Notes: generated by a model from the sequence alone, not told the origin. Positions 9,994 through 22,097 are shown, counted from the stretch's first letter. The stretch is DNA of 64,000 nt from Silene latifolia (GCF_048544455.1 NC_133530.1:18033748-18097747); one strand, 5' to 3'. A program made the numbers and translations.

Positions 9994-12089
9994 GTGCCGT
10001 TGTGCGCCTTTACCTCAGTTGAATGCAGAGACTTCCATTCTTCCCTTTTAAGAACCGCAGCGTTGAAAGCACCCCGAAGTTTGGCTTTCTCCTCCAGCAG
10101 CTTAGCGGCATCAGACTCGGCCTTAGCTCTCTCAGCCAAGAGCGCCTTCTCAGCATCCTCCCTAAGCCTCCGTTCATCGAGGAGATCCAGCTTCGCCTTC
10201 CCGGCCACCTTCTTAGCGGCGGTGAGCTCAAGCCTAAGCCGTTCAAGCTCGGGAGCGGATTGAGCCACGGCCTTCTCCTGCTCTATAATATGAGCACCGG
10301 CCAGTTTGTTCCACTTCGCCAGCCTCTTGCACAACCTCGTGCCTTCCGCCACAAGCTGGGCAGGGGAAGCCTTCTGGGATGAAGTGTCAACGGTGACATT
10401 TTGATCACCAGCCTGCACAGGTTTCTTCCCCATTTGTTGTTCAGTGAGAGCCACGGCCGACAACGGCTGATCTACAAAAAATTCAGATAGAGCATCCATG
10501 TCAACAGTCATTGACACGTCAGAGAGCCTATCATCGGGAATGCCTAAAGAACCACCTAAGTCCGAGCCATGGGTTAGATCCGTACCAGTCTGGACCTTCT
10601 TAAATGAAGGGCCGGCTGAGTCCTTCTTCTCCCCTGCCTCGGTGGCAGTGGTAGCAGGCATTGGTTCTTTCCTCTTCTTCGAAGGAGGAGGAACCTTCGC
10701 AACGGTGACCTCCTCGTCCTCAACATCAATGACCACCTGCTGCTTTTGGATCACAGGGATAGAAGACTGAGCTGGAGCTGACGCCGTCGCCGCCATCGAC
10801 GCCGTCTTTCGAGTCCGGCGCGGCACGCTACCAACAACCTTCGCCTGAGCCGCCGTAACATCCAGTTTCTTCAACTGCTGGTCCATAAGTTCGTTGGGGG
10901 CCAGTCTGCGATCATGCGAATCAACTTTAGGATGCAGCTCAACAACGTTCCCGTCCTTGTCAAGCCCCAACTTCTTCAGGATCTCCTCAGACAGATCCGG
11001 GCCAAAACGGTCTGCAAAAGAACAAAAGCAAGAGGTAAACGAAAGAAGTAAAACCAAAGCTCAAGTACAGAAACATAAAAAGCAAAGATGGGCCTCACAC
11101 CGACCCCACTCACCCTGGTTGAGGGCCGGTATGAGGCCGACGCGGCAGAGCGGCACGTCCTGGAGAATGATCTGCGTCGGGGGCATCCATCCCTTCGGCG
11201 TGCCATCCTTCTCAGCTTCAAACAGCCTCATTGCCCGCTTCTCGTCCTCTTGAAGATAGACCTTCGCGGCGTCCATCTTAATTTTATTACGGGAGACGTA
11301 TTTTTCATACTCTCCCCTATTTTCGCACCGCAAATAGACGCGGCTCTGGAATGACCGGGGCAGTGGGTAATCCTCCGGCACCTCGACGTACACCCACCGC
11401 CCCTTCCAGTCCTTACAAGACGACAACTTGGAAACGGTAAAGAAACCCGGCTCCGTCTGCACGCTGTACCACCCCGTGCCACCCTGGGTGAATTGCCGCA
11501 GGTGATGAAGCCGGCGGAATAGGTTCACCGTTGGAACCTCCCCTCTGAACAAACAAACCCATACAAAGCTCACAATCGTCCTAATGGCCAACGGATGCAG
11601 TTGCGCCACGGCAACGTTCATAGCTTTGATTATGGCAGCAACGTGTACATTCAGAGGAAACCGGAGCCCATACTCCAGGTGTCTGATGTACACGCCGATA
11701 TGGCCCTCCGGAGGGCAACAAACAGCCTGACCATCCTCTGGAATAACAATTTTATACCCCCTGCCGAAGGAGTAATGATCTTCAAAAAAGTCAGGGCCGG
11801 AGCAACTAGCGAACTTATTCGACCAAGTACGATCAGGACTGATCGAGCAAGCGTCACCGTGGTCCAAGAATTTCGGCCTCTTCGAACCAGATGGGGTCGC
11901 CTCATCGTCATTATCATCATCAACATCTTCATCAGAAAAATCCTCGAGATACTCCTCATCCACTTCAGGAGAAGGAGACCTGGGACCCCCAGACCTTATC
12001 GGGGTGGCAGCCAATGCCTCCTCTTCATCAGGACGCAACGATTCGCCCCCCGGCGCAGAAGTACCGGGCCCAGCATTAGCAGAAGACAT
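9994..12089 (-). CDS. Spliced antisense ORF (aORF) with Transposase_28-like domain, outer Tat element
   Basis: It starts at the ATG at 12089 (MSSANAGPGTSAPGG). Exon 1 is 12089-11114 and exon 2 begins at 11011. The intron has the donor G|GTGAGT and acceptor TTTTGCAG, and joining in phase 1 keeps the frame. Residues about 42-64 are Asp/Glu-rich. Residues about 105-215 match the Transposase_28 / gypsy-type family pattern (YGLRFPLNVHV, then AQLHPLAIRTIVSFVWVC). Exon 2 holds a Pro/Lys-rich linker and a long coiled coil (ELERLRLELTAAKKVAGKAK). About 664 codons lie here and about 100 more at 1-305. There is no internal stop, unusual beside the heavily decayed inner element. The function is not known; it is not a demonstrated transposase. 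Confidence 0.8.
11012..11113 (-). other. Intron of the outer aORF
   Basis: 102 nt on the minus strand, starting GTGAGT and ending CTTTTGTTCTTTTGCAG, a good plant 3' splice site with a pyrimidine tract. Removing it joins two frames that otherwise do not match. Confidence 0.75.
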
Positions 12090-12265
12090 AATAACAACAA
12101 AAACTTGACAAATAAAAGTTGAAAAATTTGTTAGTTTACCTTGGAAAAGTGTTACGCCGAGTAACGCTTCGAAAACTAGAAAGAAGTTCCTTCGAAAAGT
12201 TAAGAGAGAAAATTTTTTTTTTTGAGAAGATGAATTTTTGGAAGGCCAAAATGAGGGAGTAACTG

Positions 12266-12279
12266 CCCTATTTATAGGG
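12266..12279 (-). promoter_or_regulatory. TATA box for the outer aORF (antisense)
   Basis: Minus-strand CCCTATAAATAGGG, about 180 bp upstream of the aORF ATG. The inner element has a TATA box in the corresponding place, which suggests a conserved internal antisense promoter. Confidence 0.65.
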
Positions 12280-12727
12280 CAAAGCCCACTCAATCCGACG
12301 AATCAGAGCAAAGCCCATGAAGCATCAACCAATCAACACCGAGACACGTGTCAAGCATGCAGCCATGGAATGTCAATCGACAAACAGTTACCAAACTTCT
12401 CCAACACGCTCCTTGACAGAATGCCAATCGACATATATTCTTCAAACATGATCCTTGGTATCTACTTGCCAAACGGCCCGCTGATCAACCGAGTTAGGCA
12501 GCACCGGCTGGGGGCAATCAAAAGCACACGGCACTCACAACCTCGGTCTCGGCCAGCGCCATTTTCTTTTCCACATCTGATGTCCATTACACATCCATGT
12601 GGAGGGGGGATAGTATGATACGGCCTGAGCAAAACCAAGCCGAGGAAGAAGAAGCCGATGGGAAAATTCAACATGCGCAGAATATACGCTCAACATACAT
12701 CGGAGCCCATACCACGGCATAGACTAC

Positions 12728-12740
12728 GCTGGGGGCAAAT
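12728..12740 (+). other. Polypurine tract of outer Tat element
   Basis: GCTGGGGGCAAAT lies directly before the LTR start TGATGGGG. The G-run followed by CAAAT is typical of Tat elements. Confidence 0.6.
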
Positions 12741-13304
12741 TGATGGGGCATATTCTGCACCCGCTGACCGAGTCAACACATTGAGGAAGGTCAAAGATAA
12801 AAGACAGCAAGTCAACGTATTAGACAGCCTAGCCGATGCAGCCCATCGGCCTGTCACTTGGGTCCCGGCTAGGACAACTAGCCAGCCGGGATACATATCC
12901 CCGTACTCATATCCAAGACCCCTCGGCCGGCCTGCCATGGGTCCATCGGCCGAGGGTAGAACGGTCTTTCCACCTGCTAGCCACTTGGCCACTACGTGAC
13001 AAAAGGTGAAAGTCTATAAATACTCCTCAACCCTCATTGAGGAAAGGATCCGAAAATATAACCTAAACCACTCATAATCTGTTATAAACTCCCTTATCTC
13101 TCTACAATATACTTTGCCAAGCATCACACAACTTAATCCCTTTAAGTTTACTGACTTGAGCGTCGGAGTGAGTACGCTCGGTGCCAAGCCGAGCCCTCAG
13201 TTTGTTCATTGTTTCAGGAGAGGCCGAAAGGAAGAGTCAAGCAAAGTCATCAGCCGTCTTAGCTCACGTGGTAACAACACTGCTCCGTAACCACACCCGG
13301 AACA
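12741..13304 (+). repeat. 3' LTR of outer Tat element
   Basis: 564 bp from TGATGGGGCATATTC to CCGGAACA. TATA box CTATAAATA at about 13013-13022. The same sequence occurs inverted at 14926-15484. Confidence 0.88.
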
Positions 13305-14925
13305 CCTTCAAAACTCAATAATTGAGTTCCTTCCAATATTGTTTACTCATACGAACTCCAACCCCAAAATAGGTTTCTCCAGCCTCAAAAGTGGCATTTT
13401 AAGACTTGAATTTGGGATGTTGGGGACTGGAATACTCCCGCTTGTTGGGACCACACCCTCCTAACTGTACCAGTTTCGCCGAGTCCAATTTCATGCACCT
13501 GAAAATACGAAGGCTCATTAAAAGATGTTTTTTACAAACGTTTTCAATAAGGCCGCCTTACATAAGAATTTTAATTTGCATATATTGGATCAAGATCAGT
13601 ATTTGATACTTATATTTGTTCGAGAAGTATTTTTATCGAACAATTTTTAACAAATCGGTTACAATAATCAGTACGGATTTCAAGTAAAGGCAAATAATTC
13701 TTTTATTAATATAAATAAGTCATTCCTAGAGCGAAGCTAAAGAATATCATTTTTATATAATTGAAAATATTACATAAGATTCTACCAAACGTAATGCAAA
13801 AGCAAGTGGGTAGTTTGGATTTGATTGGATTGGAGGGAGTACAATTCTAGAATGACCAATTTAGGATAAATTTAGTGAATTGGTCATTCTTGTCTGGTTG
13901 GTATTTACAATGCTCAACCAAAACCTGGCCATATTAAATCTCGTTTCATGTTTGTAATATAAATGGGTCAATAACCTCAATCCATATTCATTGACTCCGA
14001 GTCTTTTATATCATATTTTCAATTCGGGTTATGTCATTCCTACCTCTCACGCTATTAACTTGTTTAAGCTAACTTGCCCAATACACTTCTTCCCTCTTTC
14101 AAACACTAAAATTAGAGATATTAGGAAATACTCCCTCCTATTCTAAATAATTCTCCCTATTTCTTTTTTCGTTTATTCACAAGCAATACTCTCCCTATTT
14201 CCTTATTTGGCAAACTTTTATATTTATTTTAATCACCCCACCCCACAACAATACCCCACAATACTCATACTTTATCTTATTTTAATCACCTGCCCGTGCG
14301 TTGCACGAGTTTCAAATTTGATTCTCCTTTAATTGTTGTGGAACTTTTTTACCATTTTAAGCGGTGTTCATAATTATAAATATTAATTAACATCCATATA
14401 ATATTTTACCGATAGTAGTTGTTGCCCGAGATAGCTGATTGTCTTGTTGGTTAATATTAATGATTTTACTTTAAAAAAAATGCAAATACTTCGTATGGGT
14501 TTTAGTGGGTAAAAAACTCAAAATAAATATAAATAATGTATAATTTAAACCAACCCAAACACTATAACATTATTTTATTATATATATACACCTTATATAT
14601 AGGCTCCATCTACTATATATAACAGAGCAAGTTAAACACGAAAAATACCACATCGTCATAACAAAGTACAGGTCATGCTTTCGTGTACCCTAGAGAATAA
14701 AACCCGTGTCCCTCAACCGCCATTGATGGACCTTCTAATTTCCACATTTCATAGTTCATACATTATTATACTTCCTCCTTCCATATATTTTTTTGGTTTA
14801 AATACAATCATATTCTCCAATCAATTTCTTCAACATACATACATACATGATACATATATATGCATGCATACATGTTAGTAATTTGACATATTTAGTCACC
14901 AAAATAATGGTAAAGTTCATCCTTC
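13305..14925. other. AT-rich sequence without recognised gene; MITE and Helitron debris
   Basis: No supportable coding region. Two isolated MITE-like ends are visible: GGATTGGAGGGAGTA at about 13829-13843 and TACTCCCTCCTATTC at about 14129-14143. They point away from each other, so they are not the two ends of one element. A hairpin-like CCCGTGCGTTGCACGAG at about 14293-14309 resembles the Helitron hairpins elsewhere in the window, but no CTAG terminus is adjacent. Confidence 0.4.
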
Positions 14926-15484
14926 TGTTCCGGGTGTGATTACGGAGCAGTGTTGTTACCACGTGAGCTTGTTGAACGATGACTTTGCTTGACTCTTCCT
15001 TTCGGTCTCTCCTGAAACAATGAACAAACTGAGGGCTCGGCTTGGCACCGAGCGTACTCACTCCGACGCTCAAGTCAGTAAACTTAAAGGGATTAAGTTG
15101 TGTGATACTTGGCAAAGTATGTTGTAGAGAGATAAGGGAGTTTATACCAGATTATGAGTGGTTTAGGTTATATTTTCAATCCTTTCCTCAATGAGGGTTG
15201 AGGAGTATTTATAGACTTTCACCTTTTGTCACGTAGTGGCCAAGTGGCTAGCAGGTGGAAAGACCGTTCTACCCTCGGCCGATGGACCCATGGCAGGCCG
15301 ACCGAGGGGTCTTGGATATGAGTACGCGGATATGTATCCCGGCTGGCTAGGTGTCCTAACCGGGACCCAAGTGATGAGCCGACAGCGCATCGGCTAAATT
15401 TGTCGACACGTTGATTATTGTCTTTTGTCTTTGACCTTAGTCAATATGTTGACTCGGTCAGCGGGTGCAGAATATGCCCCATCA
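14926..15484 (-). mobile_element. Solo LTR of Tat element, inverted
   Basis: On the minus strand it reads TGATGGGGCATATTC to CCGGAACA, 559 bp, matching the LTR at 12741-13304. Both sides carry the direct repeat CCTTC (14921-14925 and 15485-15489), so it is a genuine insertion reduced to one LTR by LTR-LTR recombination. A TATA box is present at about 15202-15213 on the minus strand. Confidence 0.9.
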
Positions 15485-15777
15485 CCTTCTTTCTTCCATT
15501 TTTTTAATATTCCAATTAATTTTTGCGTTATTATACTCCCCTCCCATAAATTTCTAATAAAAAAAATTAATAAAATTGTATGTAGATAGAATTTGCATAA
15601 ATATTGGGATAATTATACATAATATTATTCTAATAAAAAAATTAATTGTCTGTTCCTTGAGAATCTGAATCATTGCATCCTTAGACCTGATCACACTTTC
15701 TAATCCTTGAATGTGTGTTTGTAAAGCACTGTTTATGTATGTCTGTTTCCTTATCTCGCTCTTGAGACACGCAATGT

Positions 15778-16084
15778 GGTCAACAGCTCTATAAGTACCT
15801 CATCAACTCTACAGCCAGTTCAGTCGTCTTCATTAGCCGTGGCTCCGTCAAATATGATGCCTTCCAAGCCACTTGCTCAAGCTGTGCCAACTGTATCTCA
15901 GAGTACTACCCCACCCTTGGCGTCATCTGCGTTATCTAATATGTTGGAAAAGAGCACTATGCCAACATTGATAGCGCATATAGCGCAGAAGGATGTTGAA
16001 GTGGTCCAGGTTCCATCCGTTGGGTTCATCATCACAACCCTCAGCTGGAGTACCTGTGACAGCTGCACCAGTACCAGTGTCTAA
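15778..16084 (+). other. Exon-like low-complexity fragment, unidentified
   Basis: The open stretch is rich in Ser, Thr, Pro and Ala (QPVQSSSLAVAPSNMMPSKP, then NMLEKSTMPTLIAHIAQ). A one-base shift near 16022 would extend it as SSSQPSAGVPVTAAPVPVSK. The composition resembles a disordered segment of a nuclear regulatory protein rather than random AT-rich sequence. I recognise no domain and there is no clear start or splice site. It may be a captured or decayed exon. Confidence 0.25.
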
Positions 16085-17424
16085 AGAAACTCAGGCGCCA
16101 CTTTTGTTTTGTCATCACTCCACCCTCTGTCATCGTCCATAATTCTCCTTTGTAGCTTCTCATACAGCGGTACACAATGCCCTCCGTCAACCTTTTTTCG
16201 CCCTAATAAACCATTCAACATCGTTATTGGTGTTGCTCCCTCACGTCATCCCTGGTTGTCCTCTGTAGTCGTTGTTGTTCACTCGTCAGCGACTCTGTTC
16301 GATCGCCGTCGTCTCTGTTTATGCTCGCTTCTGTCTGGCCCGCTACCTAACATGGCTCTCGCTAGCTGCTGTTGGTATTACTGTACGTCTGAGTTGCCAA
16401 TGTGAATTATCAAGACTCTAAACAACTCGAATTCAAGACTTTAAACAATCTTATGCTAAACTCTCTTAAAAAACCCATTCGATTGAACTATTTCCAAAAT
16501 AATGCATGTGTGGAAGTATATAGCAATGAAGGTAGGGACTAGTGCATGCAATGTAACTGTAAGTTTATGATAATAAACTACAAATCACATGGGGATGAAG
16601 GATGATCGCTTGATTAATTCCTAATAGACTTTAAAATCACTAATAATGCACTCTTGCTATTTAGATTTAGATCAAAATTCCCACTATCTAATATCAGTTG
16701 AAAATTTCCTTTTATATTTGATTTCATAATCTAAGTAATTTGTATAAGTGAGCATCGGTTAAAAAGGTTTCATATAAATCGAACTTTCAAATATCCCTTA
16801 TTCCCTTGAAATCTGTATATTTTAAAACACTCGGAAATATGTAGAGTTTCAAATGTAATTTTGAAAATATTGCTTATAATCTTAAAATATAGTGCATACC
16901 TTTTCTATTTATATTTTACTCTATCCATATCCGGTTGCAGACTTGCAGCATGTACAATAATCTGGCCATAATAAAGAGAAATAGATTAATATGATTCAAA
17001 CTTTAGACAATTTGAGCGTATATGGAAAAGTAATTACACAAAAGCATAACAAATAGACATAGATGCTCAGTGTAATCATATAATTGACGAAACGATAGAC
17101 GTGCATGACAAACAAAGCTATCAAAGCAAAAAAAACGTGAAGATCAAAATCAAAACTAATTGGCTGGAGTAGTCTAAAAAAGCTATATTTATAGCTAGAA
17201 ACGGGAGCAATTGCAGTTACAATTAAAAACGTTTATAAATCTATCCATTATTAAAAAGTTTATCTTTTATGATTATTAAGCTTATCATTAATGTTTTAAT
17301 CTCTATCTTATTTAAATTTTATCATTAATATTTTTTTAATTTCTCTATTATTTCTCTATTTAACTTGTTTCATTAAAGTTGGAGTCTCTAGAATTGCCTG
17401 AAAAAAGTCTCTTTTATATATATA
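16085..17424. other. Intergenic, nothing recognised
   Basis: From about 16100 to 16400 the base composition is less AT-rich than its surroundings, but no coherent protein can be read. From 16400 onward it is AT-rich with no supportable feature. Confidence 0.3.
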
Positions 17425-17738
17425 CTCCCTCCAATTCGCTATAATGTTCCCTATTTCCCAAAACGGATTATTCAAGTAATGTTACCCTTTCCTTTTTTGG
17501 TAACTTTTTCTCTTATTTTATTCATTTCTCTCTCCTATAATCAAACCCCACACAACTCTTTTACTCCTATTTTATTACTTTTCTTAATGTTTTGGCCCCA
17601 CAACTCCTTATTTAACTCCTATTAATTCATCTCTCTCTCCTAACACCAACCCCACATTTGTCCTTTATTATTTTATAATCAACTTTCTTAAGTATTGTGT
17701 CATTCCCAAATGGGAACATTATGATGAATTGGAGGGAG
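17425..17738 (+). mobile_element. Stowaway-like MITE, copy 1
   Basis: 314 bp. The left end CTCCCTCCAATTCGC is inverted at the right end (GATGAATTGGAGGGAG), and TA lies on both sides (17423-17424 and 17739-17740). The TIRs extend to about 27 bp (continuing ATAATGTTCCC). It has no coding capacity. It is nearly identical to 20189-20502. Confidence 0.9.
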
Positions 17739-17740
17739 TA

Positions 17741-17769
17741 CTAGATTTAATCCTCGTGCGATGCACGGG
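17741..17769 (-). mobile_element. Helitron-like 3' terminus, minus strand
   Basis: Read on the minus strand: hairpin CCCGTGCATCGCACGAGG, 7 bases, then CTAG followed by T, which is the Helitron 3' end structure. It abuts the TA at the right side of MITE copy 1. The body would extend to the right, but I could not find its 5' end. Confidence 0.45.
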
Positions 17770-20188
17770 CCTGTTAGTAATGACTTCCATTCTACCTGTG
17801 CTATATTAAGGACCTATGTGATTCTCAATTACATAAATAGTAAAGTAAAAGTTCATTATACTGGTTTTTTATAGAAAAGGAACATCTTACATGTAAAACC
17901 GTCTTATTTGAGAACTTATGTGCATAATTATATACTCGTAATATAGTTATACAACTAACAATAGGATACTATGTACTCCGTAGATTTCTAGAAGTATTGT
18001 AGGCTAAAAATTTTAATATAAAATTTCCATGGATCTATTCCACCCCTAATGCCCCTTCCCATGTCAATAGGCTAGGATATCACATACTCCTAATATGATG
18101 TTTTTATTTTGGTATGACTTTTGATACTTTATTGTTTTTTATCTACTCTAATGCTTGGTATCTTCCCTTCCCATGTCATTGTTTTTTTTATATAATTAAT
18201 TATATAATCCAAATGTCCGGTATAAATATGATGTTTTTTTATGACTTTTAGTAATATCTTATCACATTCAATAATTTATGGCCGAGTATTTCTTATTACT
18301 TATTTGGGACTTTGAGAGTCCTTCGGCAACTGTAGGGGACTTTTTGTCACAATTAAATTGCATACAACCAACTATCACCTATGAATATTTGTAATTTGTG
18401 TTGCAGTTTGGAGAAGCGACTGAAGATTAAATACCATATAGTTTGTCATTGTTTACCTACTTAAATGTTGGTGTTACGGTGTTGGTATTTGGATATTTAA
18501 GATGCCTTGTATATATATTCACTACAAATAATGAGTGAACATGAAAGAAAAAGAAAAAGGCCTCCTTCACAAACTCACTACATTCAATCAAATGTCATAA
18601 TGGATATTTAAATTTAGCTTTAATCATAATCTTAACAATCAATATATCATCCCTATGCTGTCAAAAAAAAAATATATCATCCGTATTACACATAAACCAA
18701 AGTTACTCGAACACAAACTCTTGCCTATTTAGATATGATATACTTTTTCAATAGTTTGTGCTAAGACAAACTCCGATTAGACTTTAAATTCATGGATCAT
18801 AACCACTATAAATAGTCAATTATTATCGTTATTCACATAAGGTCAGTGAAGAAAGGTCAATAAACTTGAAACAACATAAAACATTAGAGAGAATTATATA
18901 TTGTCCGATCGAACACTATTCGCCTTTTATCAATTCTGCCTATATTACTCTCGTATCCTCATTATTTTTGCTCCAAATTTATTTGTTTGTTTTAGATGCG
19001 CCATTAAAAAATTTCTCAAATATTCTACAATAAATGACCAAGAGCATGGGGCAAAGCCTAGAGTAAGAACAACGTGACAGTCAAAAGCGTCAACTTTTGA
19101 TGTGCAGTTCGAAAACTTTGGTACATTCGATATAAATAACGAACTTGATTATAAATCGCTATGAAAAACTACAGTTTCATTTTATTTTAATTATATGGAT
19201 TATAACGTAGTTGATCAGTCGCCTTCTTACGATGAACAAAAGCATATGGATCGCAGCTCAACCTCCATAGTGACCGCACTTGCTACTTTTTCCCTTACCA
19301 ATCTGTCACACAAAGCATTAAAAGTCTAAAAAGAATAGAGTTTATCATTCATATAATGGCTCCGACTAAATACAAACACGTAAGAATCGTGAAAAAATAC
19401 AAAGAACAAAGAAATTGTAGTTTGGATTTTGGAGACTAACTCAATCTCGGATTCCCGGTCTTCCCAATCGGTCGAAGCTCCAAAAATTGAACCTCGTATT
19501 TTAATCTTCATACATATGTCCTGCGATACTAACGAAAATATAGTGTTTCAAGTTAAATAAACAGATGTGATAACTTATTAGTCTTTGTTTTGCTTTAAAA
19601 TTCATGTCATATATCATAAGGCCATAACAAATGCTCATACTGCCTAATATGATTATGAATGCTAGGGAATTTCACGTTTAATATAAAAATCTTAAAAGAT
19701 GGATTTGTATTGAAACAATGAAATAACCTTGCAATGAACATTACCGCAGAGTCACACAGTCTTTTGATTAGTTGTTACCTTTATTTATAAAGAAACCACG
19801 TAAACACCACAATCATGCTGCAAATAGGGAAAAAACAAAAAAAAAAAATCATCAGTTAATACAATGCTATGATTAAATAAAAAAAATCATATTAAATTGA
19901 CTTCTTAATGCATATAAAAAATAAAAATAAAAAAACAATAAAATGAAGTGGAATAATTATTTTTTTTGTTTGGCAATGAAGTCGAGTAGTTTTGTCGTAA
20001 GGGCATTGAGTATATATATACCGTACAATAGTGGAGGTATGATGTTTGAGTCATAATAGACTTCTTTTTCTAGTATATAAATATGAGACTTATAATGCAC
20101 TAATGATCCTACTTATTGTCAATTTTGACGTTTATTATGCTTACAAACTCTATCTTTTAGTTTTATTTGAGTTTTTTTATTTAAATTA
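17770..20188. other. AT-rich intergenic sequence
   Basis: No gene recognised on either strand. It contains a micro-retroposon-like scar at 18641-18682, listed separately. Short open frames here have no recognisable composition or motifs. Confidence 0.3.
18641..18682 (+). repeat. Micro-insertion with poly(A) flanked by 12-bp direct repeats
   Basis: AATATATCATCC occurs at 18641-18652 and 18671-18682. Between the copies are 18 bases, CTATGCTGTC followed by eight A. A tiny A-tailed insert between direct repeats is what an extremely 5'-truncated SINE or LINE insertion leaves. Confidence 0.5.
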
Positions 20189-20502
20189 CTCCCTCCAATT
20201 CGCTATAATGTTCCCTATTTCCCAAAACGGATTATTCAAGTAATGTTACCCTTTCCTTTTTTGGTAACTTTTTCTCTTATTTTATTCATTTCTCTCTCCT
20301 ATAATCAAACCCCACACAACTCTTTTACTCCTATTTTATTACTTTTCTTAATATTTTGGCCCCACAACTCCTTATTTAACTCCTATTAATTCATCTCTCT
20401 CTCCTAACACCAACCCCACATTTGTCCTTTATTATTTTATAATCAACTTTCTTAAGTATTGTGCCATTCCCAAATGGGAACATTATGATGAATTGGAGGG
20501 AG
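20189..20502 (+). mobile_element. Stowaway-like MITE, copy 2
   Basis: 314 bp, same length and ends as 17425-17738, with TA at 20187-20188 and 20503-20504. I see only about two substitutions between the copies (for example CTTAATGTTTT against CTTAATATTTT). Confidence 0.9.
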
Positions 20503-21947
20503 TATATATTATCTTTTTTTAATGTATTCTGCAAAGTTTGGACACTCTGTAATCGCTCGAAAAAAGCTTCCTTTATTAATATAGATAGATATAGATATAG
20601 ATACTTTAAGAGTTTTAGCATATTTTTCAGATTCTTAGCCAAACTCTAAAAAAATATACTCCGTACGTTACTCAACCATTGTAACTCAATTGTTATTTTG
20701 CTTGTACATGTCAAATCGTTTGGACTAAAGGAGTCATGAACTTGAAGAAATCTAAAATTGTTGTTACATACAATGCCTAGAGCACTTTGTAAGATTTCAT
20801 TTGTAATCTTTTGAATCGTAATTTTTCTTGATCTGTTATTAAACTAAAAAAAAAGATATTTTTTCCCTAAATAGCATAGATGAAGTCAATAACATGACGA
20901 CTTGGAGAAATAATGAGCAGGGTAGATCAAAAATACTACTCGGAGGTAATCAAACAAAATTACAATCATGAAATACTTTAAAGAGAAACAAATAAATCAA
21001 AAACCTTAATGTTATACTTCATCCGAGGTGCATCATTCGATTTGCGATGTAGTATATATCTCGAATATAATCACTCATTAAAAACTAAATGTATGATCCA
21101 TATAAATAAGTTCAATCTTGAGAATTTTATACTAAATTCTAATTGTAATTACGTTATCTAACCAAACTGAAGCTCGCAATAAATTTATTAGGTCTGGAAG
21201 AACAATGATAGATACATGTATCATGGCCAATTAATTTAGGCTTAGGATAGTAGTATAAACTACTATAATAACTAAAGAATTTGGACCCTATGTACAAAAA
21301 AACTAAGAAAAATACTTACCAACGGAGCCACTGAAAATATCGGGTTTATTGTTCAAACCATTATGCTGGTAAAAAACTGTCCCTTTGCGATTGCTAGATC
21401 GTCCATAACTATAACTGTAAAACAACAAAGCATCGAATAGTATAACAGCAAAAACTACGAAATTGTTACGAAAAATAATATGCATTATCATATGCTATTT
21501 CTATACTGAGCATGCAATCAAAAAAAATTGTACAGTTAGAGTCTATCGACATTGCAAGGAAATATGAACAACAAAGCTAAAGAATAAAAGGGTACAAAAA
21601 TTGCTCTCTTTTTTGTTATGCGTGCGTTATCAAGTCTTATTTGTATTACTATGTAAAGGTGTTTGAATCCTAGTAAAATTCTAGTGTTTATTATTGTTTA
21701 TAAATTAAATACGTATTCTACATTTATACACTCGATTATCATTCGTAATTGAATGAATTTGTTCATTTAGTACAAATTGATTAAGGTTACCGATAGAGAG
21801 AATGAATTAAGTTTACTGTTTTTTACTTTAGGTAGACAAATGGAAACTAAGGGACAAAAAGTACTGTAAAATATCTATCGACCTACAATATTCGCTGCCT
21901 CGTCACTTTTCTAAGTTTTCTAAGGTTCTCTCTTTGAATCCTTGAGG
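20503..21947. other. Upstream region of the CASP gene
   Basis: AT-rich, with a GATA-type microsatellite at about 20577-20603. No gene recognised. It should include the CASP promoter and 5' UTR, but I cannot point to a convincing TATA box or root-specific element by eye. Confidence 0.3.
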
Positions 21948-22097
21948 ATGATGAAGCATGGAGAGGAGCAACATCACTCATCCCTTGAGGTCGAGGGAGA
22001 GACGGGCGGCTCTAAGGGTAAAACCCCCATTATGGAAACTCCCTTTATTGGAAAGGTTGCTAGAGAGGCGCATCATGATGCAGGATTTGGTGGTGCA
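21948..22097 (+). pseudogene. CASP gene, 5' part of exon 1 (interrupted)
   Basis: ATG ATG at 21948 opens exactly 50 codons (MMKHGEEQHHSSLEVEGETG and on), rich in Gly, Glu and His as in the cytosolic N-terminus of CASP proteins. The frame ends at GGT GCA, the last five bases of which (GTGCA, 22093-22097) are the target duplication of the retrotransposon that follows. Beyond the element the second GTGCA copy (37625-37629) is followed by TCC GTC AGC, in frame. The first ATG is chosen because it gives the longest frame; 21951 is equally possible. The interrupted gene could at most make a short truncated N-terminal peptide that stops within the LTR. Confidence 0.85.

Larger units (their letters stand above)
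9994..13304 (+). mobile_element. 3' portion of the outer Tat-lineage LTR retrotransposon (continues at 1-305)
   Basis: This is the element into which 306-9993 inserted; its left part is 1-305 and the rest lies outside the window. What remains is a large antisense ORF, a TATA box driving it, a spacer, a polypurine tract and a 564-bp 3' LTR starting TGATGGGGCATATTC and ending CCGGAACA. The base following the LTR starts CCTTC, a possible target duplication whose partner is off the window. A related solo LTR lies inverted at 14926-15484. gag and pol of this element are not in the window. Confidence 0.85.
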
